The translations under genes were made by a program, and so were the position numbers. DNA of 64,000 nucleotides, taken from the NCBI GenBank assembly GCA_000750105.3, contig JPHH03000007.1, positions 620,001 through 684,000 of the forward strand. The letters run 5' to 3'. This DNA comes from Tolypocladium sp. Sup5 PDA-1 (lineage: Eukaryota; Ascomycota; Sordariomycetes; Hypocreales; Ophiocordycipitaceae). Below are positions 23,380 to 34,557 of the stretch, in pieces (the stretch's first letter is position 1; each line of letters begins with the position of its first letter). The notes under the pieces were generated by a model. That model did no database searches and had not been told where the DNA came from. It saw only the letters and a program-made list of their open reading frames with translations.

Positions 23380-23924
23380 CCTGAGGCACAGAGAAGCACA
23401 GGGGCCACCACAGGCGCTGGACGCTGGAGTTTCACGCTCTGTTGCATGCAACATGATGGGCTACGGTACGAGTACGATCACTGCACTGCCAGCGATGAGA
23501 TCCATCAATGGAGGTTGACAGCGCGCTGGCTCCATCCCTCCCCCGCCCTCGTACCTTACTCGTACCAAGATTCAGGCCTCTCTGGCTGGGCGAGACGCCG
23601 CTGTCCACGGCCGTTAGGGACGCCTGACAGCCAGACAACCACCGCCTGCAGCCTCCAGCCCAGCCACCACCAATATTGGCGACATGAGGAAACGACCCTC
23701 ATACTCTGTTGCATCTACTGGATAGTTTGCACTCTTCGCAAGACTGAAGCCGTCATATACTCTGTAGCAAGGTTGAATACATGCATATGCATAATTAATG
23801 GTCCGTACCTGGTATGTAAAAGCAGCTCCCCTTCTCCAAGGCTTGTACAACATGATGATGCGCACTCTCTTCCATCTGTCCCCTTTTGACAACCCAATGA
23901 CGCCGATACTTCTCCCCGTAACGT

Positions 23925-26151
23925 TCAAATAGACTCCGCCGGCTCCTTTGGCCTCTCGCTTCCCCCGATGACCTTGCCATTCGCATCCCGAGGCTTTCGC
24001 TTCCACCCGGTCGAGAACATCTGGCCCATCTCAAACCTGGGCAGCGGATGGGCCTCCGTGTTCAGCACCATCTTGTCCAGCGGCAGCAAGTCATCAGGCG
24101 AAAACAGCAGGTACATGTACTTGAGCGTCTCGGCCTAGTAGAAGTCCATGTCAGCATCCACCATATCATTGTGGTTCATGGGAGCGAGGTTCTCGGTTCA
24201 ACGTACCAGCCAGAAGCTCTCCATGTTGTCCTTGACAACCGGCGGAATCACATTGGCATCGCTCAGGCTCGTGAAGCCACCCCCGTCCTCCACGGCGGTG
24301 TAGTTCATAAACGACCGGAACATCTCCCATCCCCATTCCCGGTACTTGACGTCGCCCGTGATCCGCCACATATAGAACAAGCTCTCCACAGTTTCCGGTC
24401 GCTGCAGGTTATGCACATCGTTGGGCTTGACGTTGAAGTCCTTGCGCCACTTGGCGTCGTGGTCCGGGTCGAAGTCGGCCGGGGGATCGTGCGGAGCTGA
24501 TTCCGGAAGAGGCGGGTTGGCGATCTGGAAGTGTGTGATTTCTGCCGCCAGCCCGGTCGCCATGTACTTGTACATGCCCCAGCAGGTGTGCATGAGTTCC
24601 CGTGCGAGCTTCATGTCGTCCTCGTTCTTTTTGGACCAGCTCGGCAGCTTGCGCGCTGCGGCTTCCGTAAGGCCCCCCGTAGCAGCCAGTGCGATTGTCC
24701 CGGGCATGAAGCACACGAGATGGTCCATCTTCGGAGACAGGTACCCGTCGAGGCCGTCTGGGCGCTCGCCGATGATTGTGAATCCAGACGGCTCCGTGTA
24801 GGTAATCAGATTCTTCCGGACACCCTGGAGGGACTCGTTCCACATCTCCTCGTAGACTGGCTCCTGCTTGTTCGTTTGGAGATACTGCTTGATCAAGTAC
24901 TCGTAGTACGAGTCGCCACGGCTGCCCAGTCGCACATTGTTGCCTCGGAATTCGCCACTAGTTGCGTAGATGTAGATGGGAACAAGCCCGTCTTGCGGGT
25001 TGTTCTCGTCCACAATCTCCATGACCTTTTCAGCTTTGTCCCAAAAGTGCTTCTCGCCAGTGAGCTTGGCCAGGTACTTGAACTCGAGCTGCAGGCTCGT
25101 AGCCTCAGCTGTAGAGGATGCTCCCATGTCAGCGTGCGACGGGATGCCTTGAAACTTCTCGAGGTTGACACTAGCGTATGGAATGCCCGAAGGGGAGTCG
25201 AAAGCAGCGAGCAGACGGTCACCGAGATCCTTTGCTTTTTCGAGGTAAAGATCCTCTCCGGGCTTGCCCGGGTCGTCATCTTCCAGTGGTGCCATGTTGG
25301 GGAACTCGGTCGAGAGGTAGTGGGCAGACAGCAGTCCTCCAAGCATTCGTATCGTCGTCTCGAACGTATTCACGTCTTGGTTCTGCTCCCAAGTCAAAGA
25401 TTTTGAGAGCCATTCGCGTGCGTGGTGCAGGCGCTTCGTTTGGTTCATCAGCATCATGGTGTCCAACGAGTCGACGATTATCCAACCCAGGCCTTTCGGA
25501 GCCATGTTCTCGCCGGTTTTTGCAAAGGGGTGATACTCGTCGTACCCTGCGCGCCCAGATGTCAGCAACCACTCCGCGGCGTCAAGATATGGGCTGTCAC
25601 ATACCCCAGGCATACCGCTCGTAGGCGTCCCAGCTCAGCTCGAACGCGTCCACCACATGCTGCCGTCTCTCGTCCCAGTTGGCACTCCCCTTTTCTTGAG
25701 ACAGTCCTATCCACGACCACGCGGAGGTCGACCTCCGTCTCTGGCCAGGGCCGATGAAGCCCATCAGGTATAGCAGAGTCAGAACGCCGAGTGCAATGGA
25801 GCCCAGTATCCGCTTCCGCCGCCACCATGGCCGCCTCCGCATCGATGGCGCGTATGCGTACGGCTTGTCCTTGTACATGGGCAGCTCGTCCTGGTCGAAA
25901 AAGCCTGCCACCCGGCCCTGGACTCCGTTGATGATGCCGGCGCCTCCGCGCCGCGCGACAGATGCCCACACTCGGTCTTCGAGGTCTCGATGCGGAGCCC
26001 CAAAGTTGGGCACGTTGTTGGGGATCGAGAAAGACATATCGAGGGCGCTGGCGCCGACCTGCGCCGCCGTGTTCCTAATGTTCTCGGCCGCTCGAAAGGC
26101 TGTGGCTTGAAAGCGGTTCTTTCGATGGATGTCGAACGGGTCGCGGATCAT
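23925..26151 (-). CDS. Class I alpha-1,2-mannosidase, GH47 (ER mannosidase Mns1-like)
   Basis: Exons complement(25605-26151), complement(24207-25546) and complement(23925-24134) encode about 698 aa. The junctions give RYAW-G-YDEYHPFA and ESFWL-AETLKYMYLLF. After a ~115-residue cytosolic segment there is a signal anchor (ILGSIALGVLTLLYLMGFIG), making a type II membrane protein. The lumenal GH47 domain has GLGWIIVDSLDTMMLMN, QDVNTFETTIRMLGGLLSAHY, SHADMGASSTAEATS, the disulfide cysteines in HLVCFMPGT and LMHTCWG, NLQRPETVESLFYMWR and the calcium-binding VLNTEAHP. The family trims Man9GlcNAc2 on glycoproteins in the ER/Golgi. The long cytosolic N-terminus is unusual for Mns1. The ATG at 26151 is the first in frame; the frame extends upstream only with non-ATG codons. 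Confidence 0.95.
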
Positions 26152-26727
26152 CGGGTTGGCTGGCTCATGTCGGGAGGGCACAGGGAGCGGTTCTTCAAGG
26201 ATTTACTCGGGGAGACGTAAAGGCAAGATGGCAGCAGGTGGCTCATCCACGGGGTGCAGTTGTATGTTCGAAAGAGGGCAAAGTCAAGGCGCATCCCCCA
26301 TTGTCGTAAAGTACAGGTATACGAATATTATGGATGTCGTGTGGTTGGTTTGGGAATGGCGCGTTTGGAGCCTCAGTGCTGGAGGCCCTTGCAAGTGGAC
26401 AAGTGCGCTGACTTTGGACCCTTAAGGTGCCTACCTTAGGTACCTAGGTACCTAACTTTTTGCGGCGTTCCCAGGCCCAAGGTAACGTGCTCCGCTCAGT
26501 GAAGCATCCATCCATATATCCCACTCAAGTCTTCCATCGAGAGCATTAATATCTACATTCATAGTGTCAGCGTGCACTTGAGCACCACGATGTCTTCCTG
26601 CACGGCGAAACATCTACAGTAGGTCCGCGCGCACGAGTATATCTCCGGACGTGGGGAAGAGGACTCAGACTCCGCACCACTTCTCAACCTTCCACCATCT
26701 GCGGGCAACGGGCATCAGTTGAACGAG
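26152..26727. other. Divergent promoter between GH47 mannosidase and ATG10
   Basis: 576 bp between two divergent start codons, containing a 20-bp perfect palindrome. No coding potential was seen. Confidence 0.6.
26436..26455. repeat. 20-bp perfect palindrome (TTAGGTACCT/AGGTACCTAA)
   Basis: A self-complementary 20-mer without spacer sits among further AGGTACCT-type repeats, in the divergent promoter between the mannosidase and ATG10. Such GGTACCTA-rich elements are common in Sordariomycete intergenic DNA (general recollection, not checked). Confidence 0.9.
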
Positions 26728-27584
26728 ATGGCAGCAACGGACATTGAAAACTTCCCCTTCCTGAACCGCGAGGAGTTCTCGGCAGCTTGTCACCACCTCG
26801 ACAGACACTACTGCTGCGCGACTCTTGGTCCGCTGCGGAGGCGTTGGAAGCTCCGAGTCTGTGCGGCCTTGGACACGATATTCTCCGTCGAGGGTGGGTA
26901 CACGACATATGTTCAAATCACACGCCCTCTCGAGCCGACTCTGGACCACGATGATCTCTCGCTAGATCTGGGTAAATTCTCCATCTCTGGGCAGGACAGG
27001 GGCGATGAACATGTCATGGCAGACGACGGTATGATGGATGCAGAAGAGTCCGATGCGGTATGAGACGCCAGGGGACTCGTGGATTATTGGTCTCTACTCT
27101 AACGATGCTCAGGCTGTCACCATCCAGCCCATGCCTCGCCATGATATCCAGCACGTCACGTACGAGATTCACCTTCACCCCACATACCGGGTCCCATGCT
27201 TGTGGTTCACCCTCCACAACCTTCCTCCAGATGAGCCTGCCTTCAATATCGATACGGTATTCCGCCGTTTGGTCCCCGATGAGTACAAGGACGGCTTGCG
27301 GGGACTGGGGGGGATCGGTGGCATCTCAGCAGATGTGAGTCCAAATCATTCTTCTTGACGAGTCAGCTAGGCTCCTCCCTCATCCAAGGAGTCGGCCAAC
27401 TGACAGCTCGAGGTCGCAGCATCATCCCATCACGGGAGTTCCTTCCTTCTTCGTTCACCCCTGCTTGCTCGGGGATGCCATATCAAGCTTCGAGTGCTCC
27501 AAGCAGAACTACCTCATGATCTGGCTCGGGCTCGTCGGAGGGTGCGTGGGCCTCTGGGTGCCCAAGGAAATGGCCGTACAATGA
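26728..27584 (+). CDS. ATG10: Autophagy E2-like conjugating enzyme Atg10
   Basis: Exons 26728-27057, 27113-27334 and 27420-27584 encode 238 aa; introns are 55 and 85 nt with phase 0, and intron 1 has a TCTAAC branch site. The N-terminus FPFLNREEFSAACHHLDRHY, the middle CLWFTLHNLPPDEPAFNID and the C-terminal HPITGVPSFFVHPC block match the Atg10/Atg3 family core. The HPC cysteine is the expected thioester-forming residue that passes Atg12 to Atg5. The protein ends GLWVPKEMAVQ, normal length for Atg10. Residues around 80-110 form an acidic insertion (MADDGMMDAEESDA). The first ATG after an in-frame non-ATG stretch was chosen. The gene converges with the snRNP gene, the two stops being about 61 bp apart. 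Confidence 0.9.
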
Positions 27585-27645
27585 TCCAACAGAATCGTTC
27601 AGCTGGCTCGTCCTTGAGTCCGCCACATCGTTGAACGCTCGACTC

Positions 27646-28362
27646 TCATTCATCATCGCTATCCTCTTCCATCGCCACATCCTCTTCGCTCTCGTCGTCC
27701 TCGTCGTCGCGTGTCCGCTTCTGGCCACGGCTCTCTGGTGTCCCTGCGTCGTTCATGATTTGATCGGCAGCCTTCACAGGCTTTGCGGGAATGCTCGCGG
27801 CCGGAGCAGATCCCGGCGGCGGAGCATCAAATATGCTCCTCTGCAGTTCGGTCTGTTCTGCAGCGGCAGCGCCCGAGGCACTAGGGATCTTGAACGTTCC
27901 GTCCAGTTTCGACACAAAGTGCGACTTGGACTTGGCGTATTCGATTTTCTGCTCGGGTTAGCACCTCTGAAGCGGGGACGCAGCCCGGGGCAGTGGGCTC
28001 TCACAAGTGGACGTCCCAGGAACGTCTGTCCATTCAAGTGCCTCATGGCTTGAGTCGAAGTTTGTACATCTCGGTAGACGATGTGAGCCTGCCCACGCAT
28101 GGACATGGTCTTGAGAGCCACAACGTCCAACACGGGCCCGTACGTCGAAAACAGCATGTAGAGGGCGGTTCGAATGTCGGCCTTTTGGATTTTTGTGGAA
28201 GGCAGGTTCGTCACATAGAGTCTATCGGAAGTCAGCGGGCAAGGTTCAAAAGCCACAACAGACACAGAGCCTGGCTCACGTTTGATTCGGGGGGATTGAG
28301 TTGACTTTGGCAGGGAGAGAAGCATTTGGCGCCAGGCTGCGAGTAGGCACCGCCGTCGCCAT
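27646..28362 (-). CDS. U2 snRNP B''/U1A-type RNA-binding protein (single RRM)
   Basis: Exons complement(28280-28362), complement(28005-28221) and complement(27646-27948) encode 200 aa. Intron 2 contains a GCTAACC branch site, and the junctions read NQ-T-LYVTNLP and GRPL-KIEYAKSKS. An RRM spans roughly residues 28-105: RNP2 is LYVTNL and RNP1 is RGQAHIVY, with FLGRPLKIEYAKSKS as the last strand. This is the U1A/U2B'' signature, a protein that binds U2 (or U1) snRNA stem-loops in the spliceosome. The C-terminal half lacks a second RRM and is Ala/Pro-rich with an acidic end (EDDESEEDVAMEEDSDDE). Human U1A/U2B'' have two RRMs, so this is a single-RRM form. Confidence 0.92.
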
Positions 28363-28767
28363 TGTGTCGTGATGGTCGTGCTCGACTGTGCAGGGAAATA
28401 AAACGCAGATTCTCTATTCCGTCGTCGAGGAAGCTTGCGTCGTGTTCGCGTGAAAGGTTGCGGAGAAGAGGTCGCGCGACTGGATTTGGTTGCTTGATGC
28501 AGGGCGCGGAGTTGAAATTTCGAGGTTGCTAGCCCAGCCTCGCGACAGGCTCACGACTGTACCACCTTGGGTGGCCCGAGCTTCTCGGAGCGGTACGTAC
28601 CTCTGCTACTCCGTAGGTACGTAACCCGCCTCAGCCAACCCCGCCGTCATCACTGTTCCTGGAGTCTTGTCCCACCATCAACCGACCTCTCCGTCTTCAA
28701 CTCTTTCCAATCCATCTATTGAGCGGTAGTAGAGAGCTACTCCTATCGCGACCTATTTTTGACCACC
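28363..28767. other. Divergent promoter between snRNP gene and ARPC1
   Basis: 405 bp between divergent starts, with a TACTCCGTA motif at 28607-28615. Nothing coding was seen. Confidence 0.6.
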
Positions 28768-29982
28768 ATGGCTGCTCCCGAGGTTCATCATCTGTTCCAC
28801 AACCCCATTGCGGACCACTCGTTCTCAGCAGACCACGGAACCCTGGCAGTTGCCCGAGACACGACCATCGAGCTTTACGGCAAGGTTGGGAATGCGTTCA
28901 AGCTCAAGGATGAGCTCAAGGGCCACGACAAGACGGTCACAAGTGTCGATATTGCGCCCAGCAGTGGCCGCATTGTGACATGCTCCCAGGGTTCGTGCTG
29001 ATCGCCCCAAGAACCACGTGGCCAGCGCGAGGCCAGCGCGAGGCTGACAAGAGATATAGACCGCAATGCGTTGGTCTGGGAGCCGTCCCCCACGGGTTAC
29101 AAGCCGACCCTGGTGCTTCTTCGTATCAACCGAGCCGCTACGTTTGTCCGATGGTCCCCTTCGGAGACCAAGTTCGCCGTCGGCTCTGGCGACCGCGTCA
29201 TTGCCGTCTGCTACTTTGAAGAGGAGAACGACTGGTGGGTGTCGAAGCACCTGAAGAAGCCGATTCGCAGCACCATTACCAGCGTTGCATGGCACCCCAA
29301 CTCTGTACTCCTCGCCGCTGGCTCGACCGACGCCCACGCTCGAGTCTTCTCCAGTTTCATCAAGGGTGTGGACAGCAAGCCTGACCCTGGTGTCTGGGGC
29401 GAGAGGCTGCCTTTCAACACCGTCTGCGGAGAATTTCTGAACAACTCTGCTGGCTGGGTTCACTCAGTTGCGTTTTCGCCTAGCGGCGATAGCCTCGCAT
29501 TTGCGGCGCATGACAGCAGCATCACGGTGGTCTATCCCAGCGGTCCGGAGCAGGCCCCGAGGGCCGTCCTCACCATCTCTACACAGCTGCTTCCCTTCAA
29601 GAGCTTGATCTGGAAGAGCGAAGATGAGATCATCGCCGCCGGATACGATTGCGAGGCTTTCCGCTTCAAGGGCGGCGAGTCTGGCTGGCAGCTTGCTGGT
29701 CCGGTGGAGTCCAAGAGCAGCCACGGCTCGGGCCAGCAGCGTGAAGAGTCGGCCCTCAACATGTTTAGGCAGATGGACCTGAAGGGAAAGATGAAGGACG
29801 ACACGCAGCTGAAGACCATTCATCAGAACACGGTCACCACTATTCGACCTTATGAATCTTCAGGGGCTGGCGTCACCAAATTTAGCTGTAAGTTTCTCCG
29901 CCTCGTCTGTCTTGGGCTGTCGGTGCTAACAATTGCTATAGCAAGTGGTGTAGATGGACGGGTTGTCATTTGGAATGCTTGA
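28768..29982 (+). CDS. ARC40: Actin-related protein 2/3 complex subunit 1 (ARPC1/Arc40), WD40
   Basis: Exons 28768-28990, 29060-29887 and 29942-29982 encode 363 aa. The junctions read TCSQ-D-RNALVWEP and TKFS-S-SGVDGRVVIW. WD40 repeats run throughout (LKGHDKTVTSVDIAPSSGRIVTCSQDRNALVW; TSVAWHPNSVLLAAGSTDAHARVFSS is a later repeat) and end in GRVVIWNA. The order and the insert near residues 280-325 (REESALNMFRQMDLKGK) are typical of ARPC1, the Arp2/3 subunit that nucleates branched actin at patches. Intron 1 uses an unusual GTTCGT donor and contains a duplicated CCAGCGCGAGG. The last exon is only 41 nt. The ATG at 28768 is the first methionine in frame. Confidence 0.95.
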
Positions 29983-30264
29983 ATAGGCAATTACGTACTA
30001 TAGAACCCAGACAGAGCCATGAATATCTGAAGCCATCTCCTGTCGGTGGCCACGTATCAGTTCAAGCATGCGTTCTTCGCTCTTCGTTCGTTTCTCGTGA
30101 TGTATATGCAGCCTCACTGCTGGTCGAACCAATATATGTGATGCTTGATACCCACAGTACAAGTTGGACACCCCGGACACACATGGAGCACCAGAGTAGG
30201 AGGACTGGTTACTCTTCTTCAATTCAACAGCCCAAGTATAACACTATTTACAAGCCCACCAAGC

Positions 30265-30966
30265 TCAAGGCAGGGCAATGGCCTCAATCTCGACATCGAC
30301 GTTCTTGGGGAGGGTCTTGACAGCGACGCAGCTGCGGGCGGGCTTGTGGGCGAACCACTGCTCGTAGACGGAGTTCATCTCCTACAGAGAGTCAGCATGG
30401 GTTATGCGTCGAACGGCTGCGTCCGGGATAACTTACAGCGAAGTGAGCCATGTCGGACAGGAAGATGTTGCACTTGACGACCTTGGGGATGGAGGAGCCG
30501 GCCTCCTTGAGGACGGCCTCGAGGTTCTGGCAGCACTGCTTGGTCTTGTCGGCGATGGAGCCCTCGACCATGGTGCCCTCGGCGGTGAGGGGGATCTGGC
30601 CGGAGCAGTAGATGGCGGTGGGGGTCTTGACGGCCTGGGACTGCGCGATTGATCTGTCAGGGGGGTGCGTTCTCTCGTGGCATCATCTCCGGTCAGGACT
30701 CACGTAGGGGCCGACAGCTGCGCATCGTCGAGCGTCAGTACAGATCTTGCGCGTCCGGGCCAAGGGAGACCGCAGGGCAACTTACGGGCCGGGGCGTTCT
30801 TGGTGAAGATGATGGTCTGGTCCGCCATTGTGGATTTGGTCCGAAGATGAACTGGAATCGGTGTGAACCTCGAGCCCTGAGCCAGCAACGCACCCCGGAG
30901 CGAGGCGGCGACGCCTCTGGACGAGGACGGCCGCGGGGCAGCAAGGCGCGCAATTGCCGACGACAT
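30265..30966 (-). CDS. MMF1: RidA/YjgF-family 2-iminobutanoate deaminase, mitochondrial (Mmf1-like)
   Basis: Exons complement(30786-30966), complement(30704-30717), complement(30437-30640) and complement(30265-30381). The second exon is a 14-nt microexon supplying the P-V-G-P-Y part of the family motif GPYSQAVK. Later motifs are IYCSGQIPLT, QCCQNLEAVLKEAG and the active-site arginine in KPARSCVAVKTLP, ending VEIEAIALP. The protein is 171 aa from the upstream ATG (30966), which adds a 46-residue Arg/Ser/Ala-rich mitochondrial-type presequence. It is 125 aa from the internal ATG at 30828 (MADQTIIF), the length of cytosolic members. RidA hydrolyses reactive enamine/imine intermediates from PLP enzymes such as threonine dehydratase, and Mmf1 also supports mitochondrial function. 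It converges with ARPC1. Confidence 0.93.
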
Positions 30967-32109
30967 ACCTGTGGATTGTGAGGATTCTGGATTGATCTGG
31001 CGGAGGCAACTGTTTCCCTACTACGGCGCGAATGTGTGCGAGGATGAACAAGGTCGAATCGGGCCCGTCAAGGTGCTGGGGATGGCCTTGTTTAGAAATA
31101 CAATCGCAGCTCCGACAGCCGGCGTTGGACGTCGACGGCTCCAGCACCCCGCGGCGGGGGACGGCGCTTTCTGGCGGCCCAAAAAGGGCGCGTTACCCAC
31201 ACGGCGATGCCTCAGACGGCCACTCGTTACGTACAATGTACGTTGCTCTTACACCACCGCGTTTTCTTCAGCGTCGAGACGAGGCGGTTCTGTTTCGCGA
31301 CCTCCCGAAGAGAGTATAGGACGTCGCCCCGCTGGCTGGCCCGGAGCGCCCCGGGGCGTGAAATAGCCGCGATAACATGCAATGACGTCCTGCCTTCACA
31401 CTCCAGGAGGGATCGGATAGGCATCGAGAGTCGAGGCTCGTATAAATACGCGGACCGAGATCTCGATTAACAAGGCACAGAACTTGTATGTATTGGCTTG
31501 AGGCTTCAAGGCAGCGCGCACTACCTCGCAAGGAGGGCATCTGCCCTTGTAAATGCAGCATTTCAGGCCAATTGCAATACAATATAAACTACAAAACACG
31601 CACACGTATGGCGGCACCGTCAATGCCAGAAAGGTGTTTGGGAATGGAAGCAAGACGCAGATTCAGATGCAAGACGCGAGTCCAGCTGCTAGTGCCTCTG
31701 CTCGCGTCTGGCCAAGTGTCCCCAAAAATGCCCCAGCTTCACAGCCTCGGGTGGACCTAGGCAACGAGGCACCACTAAGGTGGCTGACACGTCCACCTCG
31801 GACGACAGCTTCGTCACTTGTTCATCGCCGAAAAGGAGGCTTCTCTATCCCCCTTTCCGAGCCTCCAAGTCACGCTTCGCACCGTGAGGCGGCTCTTGCT
31901 TCGATTCGTTTCTCGCCGCTCCTTTTGTATCTCTTCCTCTTTTTTTTGGAGCTGCGATCGGCTCAATTGTGTCCCCCTTGTGGTGAGTTCCAGATCCCCC
32001 GCTGCGGTGGTTGGCATGCCTCAGTCGCGACCAAACGCGACGAGACCACTCGCATCTTCGCTCCCTCAACGGAGCCGACGCTGACGCTTCATCGCCGCCT
32101 CCCAGAATC
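30967..32109. other. Divergent intergenic region between RidA and PMT4-like genes
   Basis: 1.14 kb promoter region. All open frames are short and inconsistent; no RNA gene or repeat was recognised. Confidence 0.55.
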
Positions 32110-34557
32110 ATGGCCCGTAGCCCAACGCCGCAGGGCAGCCTGCGGCAGCGGAACGTCGGGTCCAAAAAGGCCGCCGAGTCCCCTGGCGTCGCCCCTGAAG
32201 TCGAACTCGACAAGCTCGCCAAGGCGGCGATGCGGAAGACCGTCACCGATGGCGAGCGCGAGCACAAGGCGGCCCTGTCTTTGATCACCATTTTGGCTTT
32301 CGTCACCAGATTCTGGGGCATCAGCCACCCCAACGAGGTCGTGTTTGACGAAGTCCACTTCGGAAAGGTGCGTTTTGATGGTTGAGCGCTCGTGTGTTGC
32401 GCCAGTCCGCTGACGGGTTCTCGCGCAGTTTGCCTCCTACTACCTCGAGCGGACGTACTTTTTCGATGTTCACCCTCCATTCGCGAAGCTTTTATTTGCC
32501 TTTATGGGCTGGCTCGTTGGATACGATGGCCACTTCCACTTTGAGAACATCGGCGACTCGTACATCGACAACAAGGTGCCGTACGTGGCGTTCCGAGCGC
32601 TCCCCGCTATTCTCGGGGCTCTCACCGTCTCTGTCACGTATCTCATCATGTGGGAGTCTGGCTACAGTGTTCCTGCCTGCATCGTCGCCGCGGGGCTGAT
32701 TCTGCTGGACAATGCCCACATTGGCCAGACCCGCCTCATCCTCCTGGATGCGACGCTGGTGCTCGCAATGGCCTGCAGCCTGCTCTTCTACATCAAGTTC
32801 TACAAGCTTCGGCACGAGCCGTTCAGCAGGAAGTGGTGGAAGTGGCTCGTCCTGACGGGCTTCGCGCTGTCCTGCGACATGTCCACCAAATACGTTGGCC
32901 TCTTTGCCTTCGTCACCATCGGTTCCGCCGTCATCATTGACCTCTGGGAACTGTTGGACATCAAGCGGCCTGGGGGCGCCATCAGCCTTCCCGAGTTCGG
33001 GAAGCACTTCGCAGCCCGTGCCATTGGCCTCATTATCCTTCCATTTCTGTTTTACCTGTTCTGGTTCCAGGTCCACTTCGCCGTCCTGTCGCGGTCCGGC
33101 CCTGGCGACGACTTCATGACGCCCGAGTTCCAGGAGACGCTGAGCGACAACGTCATGCTGGCCAACTCGATGAACATCCAGTACTACGACTCCATCACCA
33201 TCAGGCACAAGGAGACCAAGACTTACCTCCACAGCCATGATGCGCAGTACCCTCTGCGGTATGATGATGGCCGTGTTTCCAGCCAAGGTCAGCAGGTCAC
33301 TGGATACCCACACAACGACACCAACAACTACTGGCAGATCCTGCCGCTGGAGGATGACAAGCAGCGCGGTAGGAACGTCAAGAACCACGACCTGGTTCGG
33401 CTCAGGCACCTGGTCACGGACATGATCCTCCTTTCTCACGATGTCGCGTCGCCGTCCTACCCCACTAATCAAGAGTTTACGGCCGTATCTGTCGAGGAGG
33501 CGTACGGCGCGCGCGCCAACGACACGGTATTCGAAGTCAGGATTGAACACGGCAAGAACAACCAAGAGTTCAAGTCCATCGCCAGCCATTTCAAGCTCAT
33601 CCACAACCCGAGCAAGGTCGCCATGTGGACTCATACTAAACCCCTTCCAGACTGGGGACACAGCCAGCAAGAAATCAACGGCAACAAGAACATCGCCCCA
33701 AGCTCCAATGTGTGGTTCGTCGAGGAGGTCCCCGCGCTTGCCGCCGACGACAAGCGACACGAGAAGCCGGAGCGCAAGGTCAAGTCGCTGCCCTTCCTCC
33801 AAAAGTGGTTTGAGCTGCAGAGGGCAATGTTTTACCACAACAACAAGTTGACTAGCAGTCACCCCTATGCCAGCCACCCTTACCAGTGGCCGTTTCTGCT
33901 CCGCGGTGTGAGCTTCTGGACCCAGAACGACACCCGCCAGCAGATCTACTTTGTCGGCAACCCGTTCGGCTGGTGGCTTGCTAGCAGTCTCTTGGCTGTG
34001 TTTGCGGGCATCATTGGTGCCGACCAGGTGTCCCTGAGGCGCGGTATTGACGCTTTGGATCGTCGTAAGTGCTCTAACTATGTGATTTGTGTCTGGAGCC
34101 ATGTACTGATGAGGCTGCAGGTACTCGCTCGCGGCTCTACAACTCTACCGGCTTCTTCTGGCTGGCTTGGGCCACGCACTACTTCCCGTTCTTCCTGATG
34201 GGCCGGCAGCTCTTCTTGCACCACTATCTTCCCGCCCATCTGGCGTCGTGTCTGGTTGCGGGTGGACTCATTGAATTCATATTCAACGCGGAACCTGTCG
34301 ACGAGGAGGAGATGCGCGAGCAGACTGGCAAGAATGGGAAGAAGGTGGCCCAGGGGCCCAGGAGGCACATTACAGCCCGAGAGAGATTTGCTGGCCAGAG
34401 CATGATGGGTGCGTGGATTGCGTGCCTTGTGATTCTGGCCGTGGCTGCAGCGGGCTGGTACTTCTTCCTGCCCTTGACCTACGGTTATCCCGGCCTCTCG
34501 GTCGAGCAGATTCTACGGCGCAAGTGGCTCGGATACGACCTTCACTTTGCCAAATAA
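32110..34557 (+). CDS. PMT4: Dolichyl-phosphate-mannose protein O-mannosyltransferase (Pmt4-type)
   Basis: Exons 32110-32367, 32429-34064 and 34121-34557 encode about 776 aa; the junctions read EVHFGK-FASYYLER and DR-R-TRSRLYN. The N-terminal catalytic PMT domain shows FDEVHFGKFASYYLERTYFF followed by DVHPPFAKLLFAF, with the D-E pair and HPP loop expected of GT39, then multiple membrane helices. A lumenal MIR region spans about residues 333-520 (YLHSHDAQYPL, NYWQILPLE, VRLRHLVTDMILLSHDV). A four-helix C-terminal membrane block ends YDLHFAK. The sequence FASYYLER and the FHFENIGDSYIDNKVPY loop point to the Pmt4 subfamily, which acts as a homodimer on membrane-bound substrates in the ER. The open 536-codon antisense frame is a codon-bias shadow. 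Confidence 0.95.

Larger units (their letters stand above)
22341..23924. other. Permease promoter region, no supported gene
   Basis: The 1.58 kb between the mannosidase 3' end and the permease start. Open frames here are short and arginine/serine-rich shadows. It includes candidate GATA-factor sites and copies of the TACGGA(C/G)TA motif (22888-22897, 23358-23366, 23371-23379). Confidence 0.6.

Noticed and set aside
32492..34102. 536-codon open frame on the minus strand across the PMT4-like gene
   Set aside because: Antisense shadow of a clear O-mannosyltransferase; composition reflects codon bias only.
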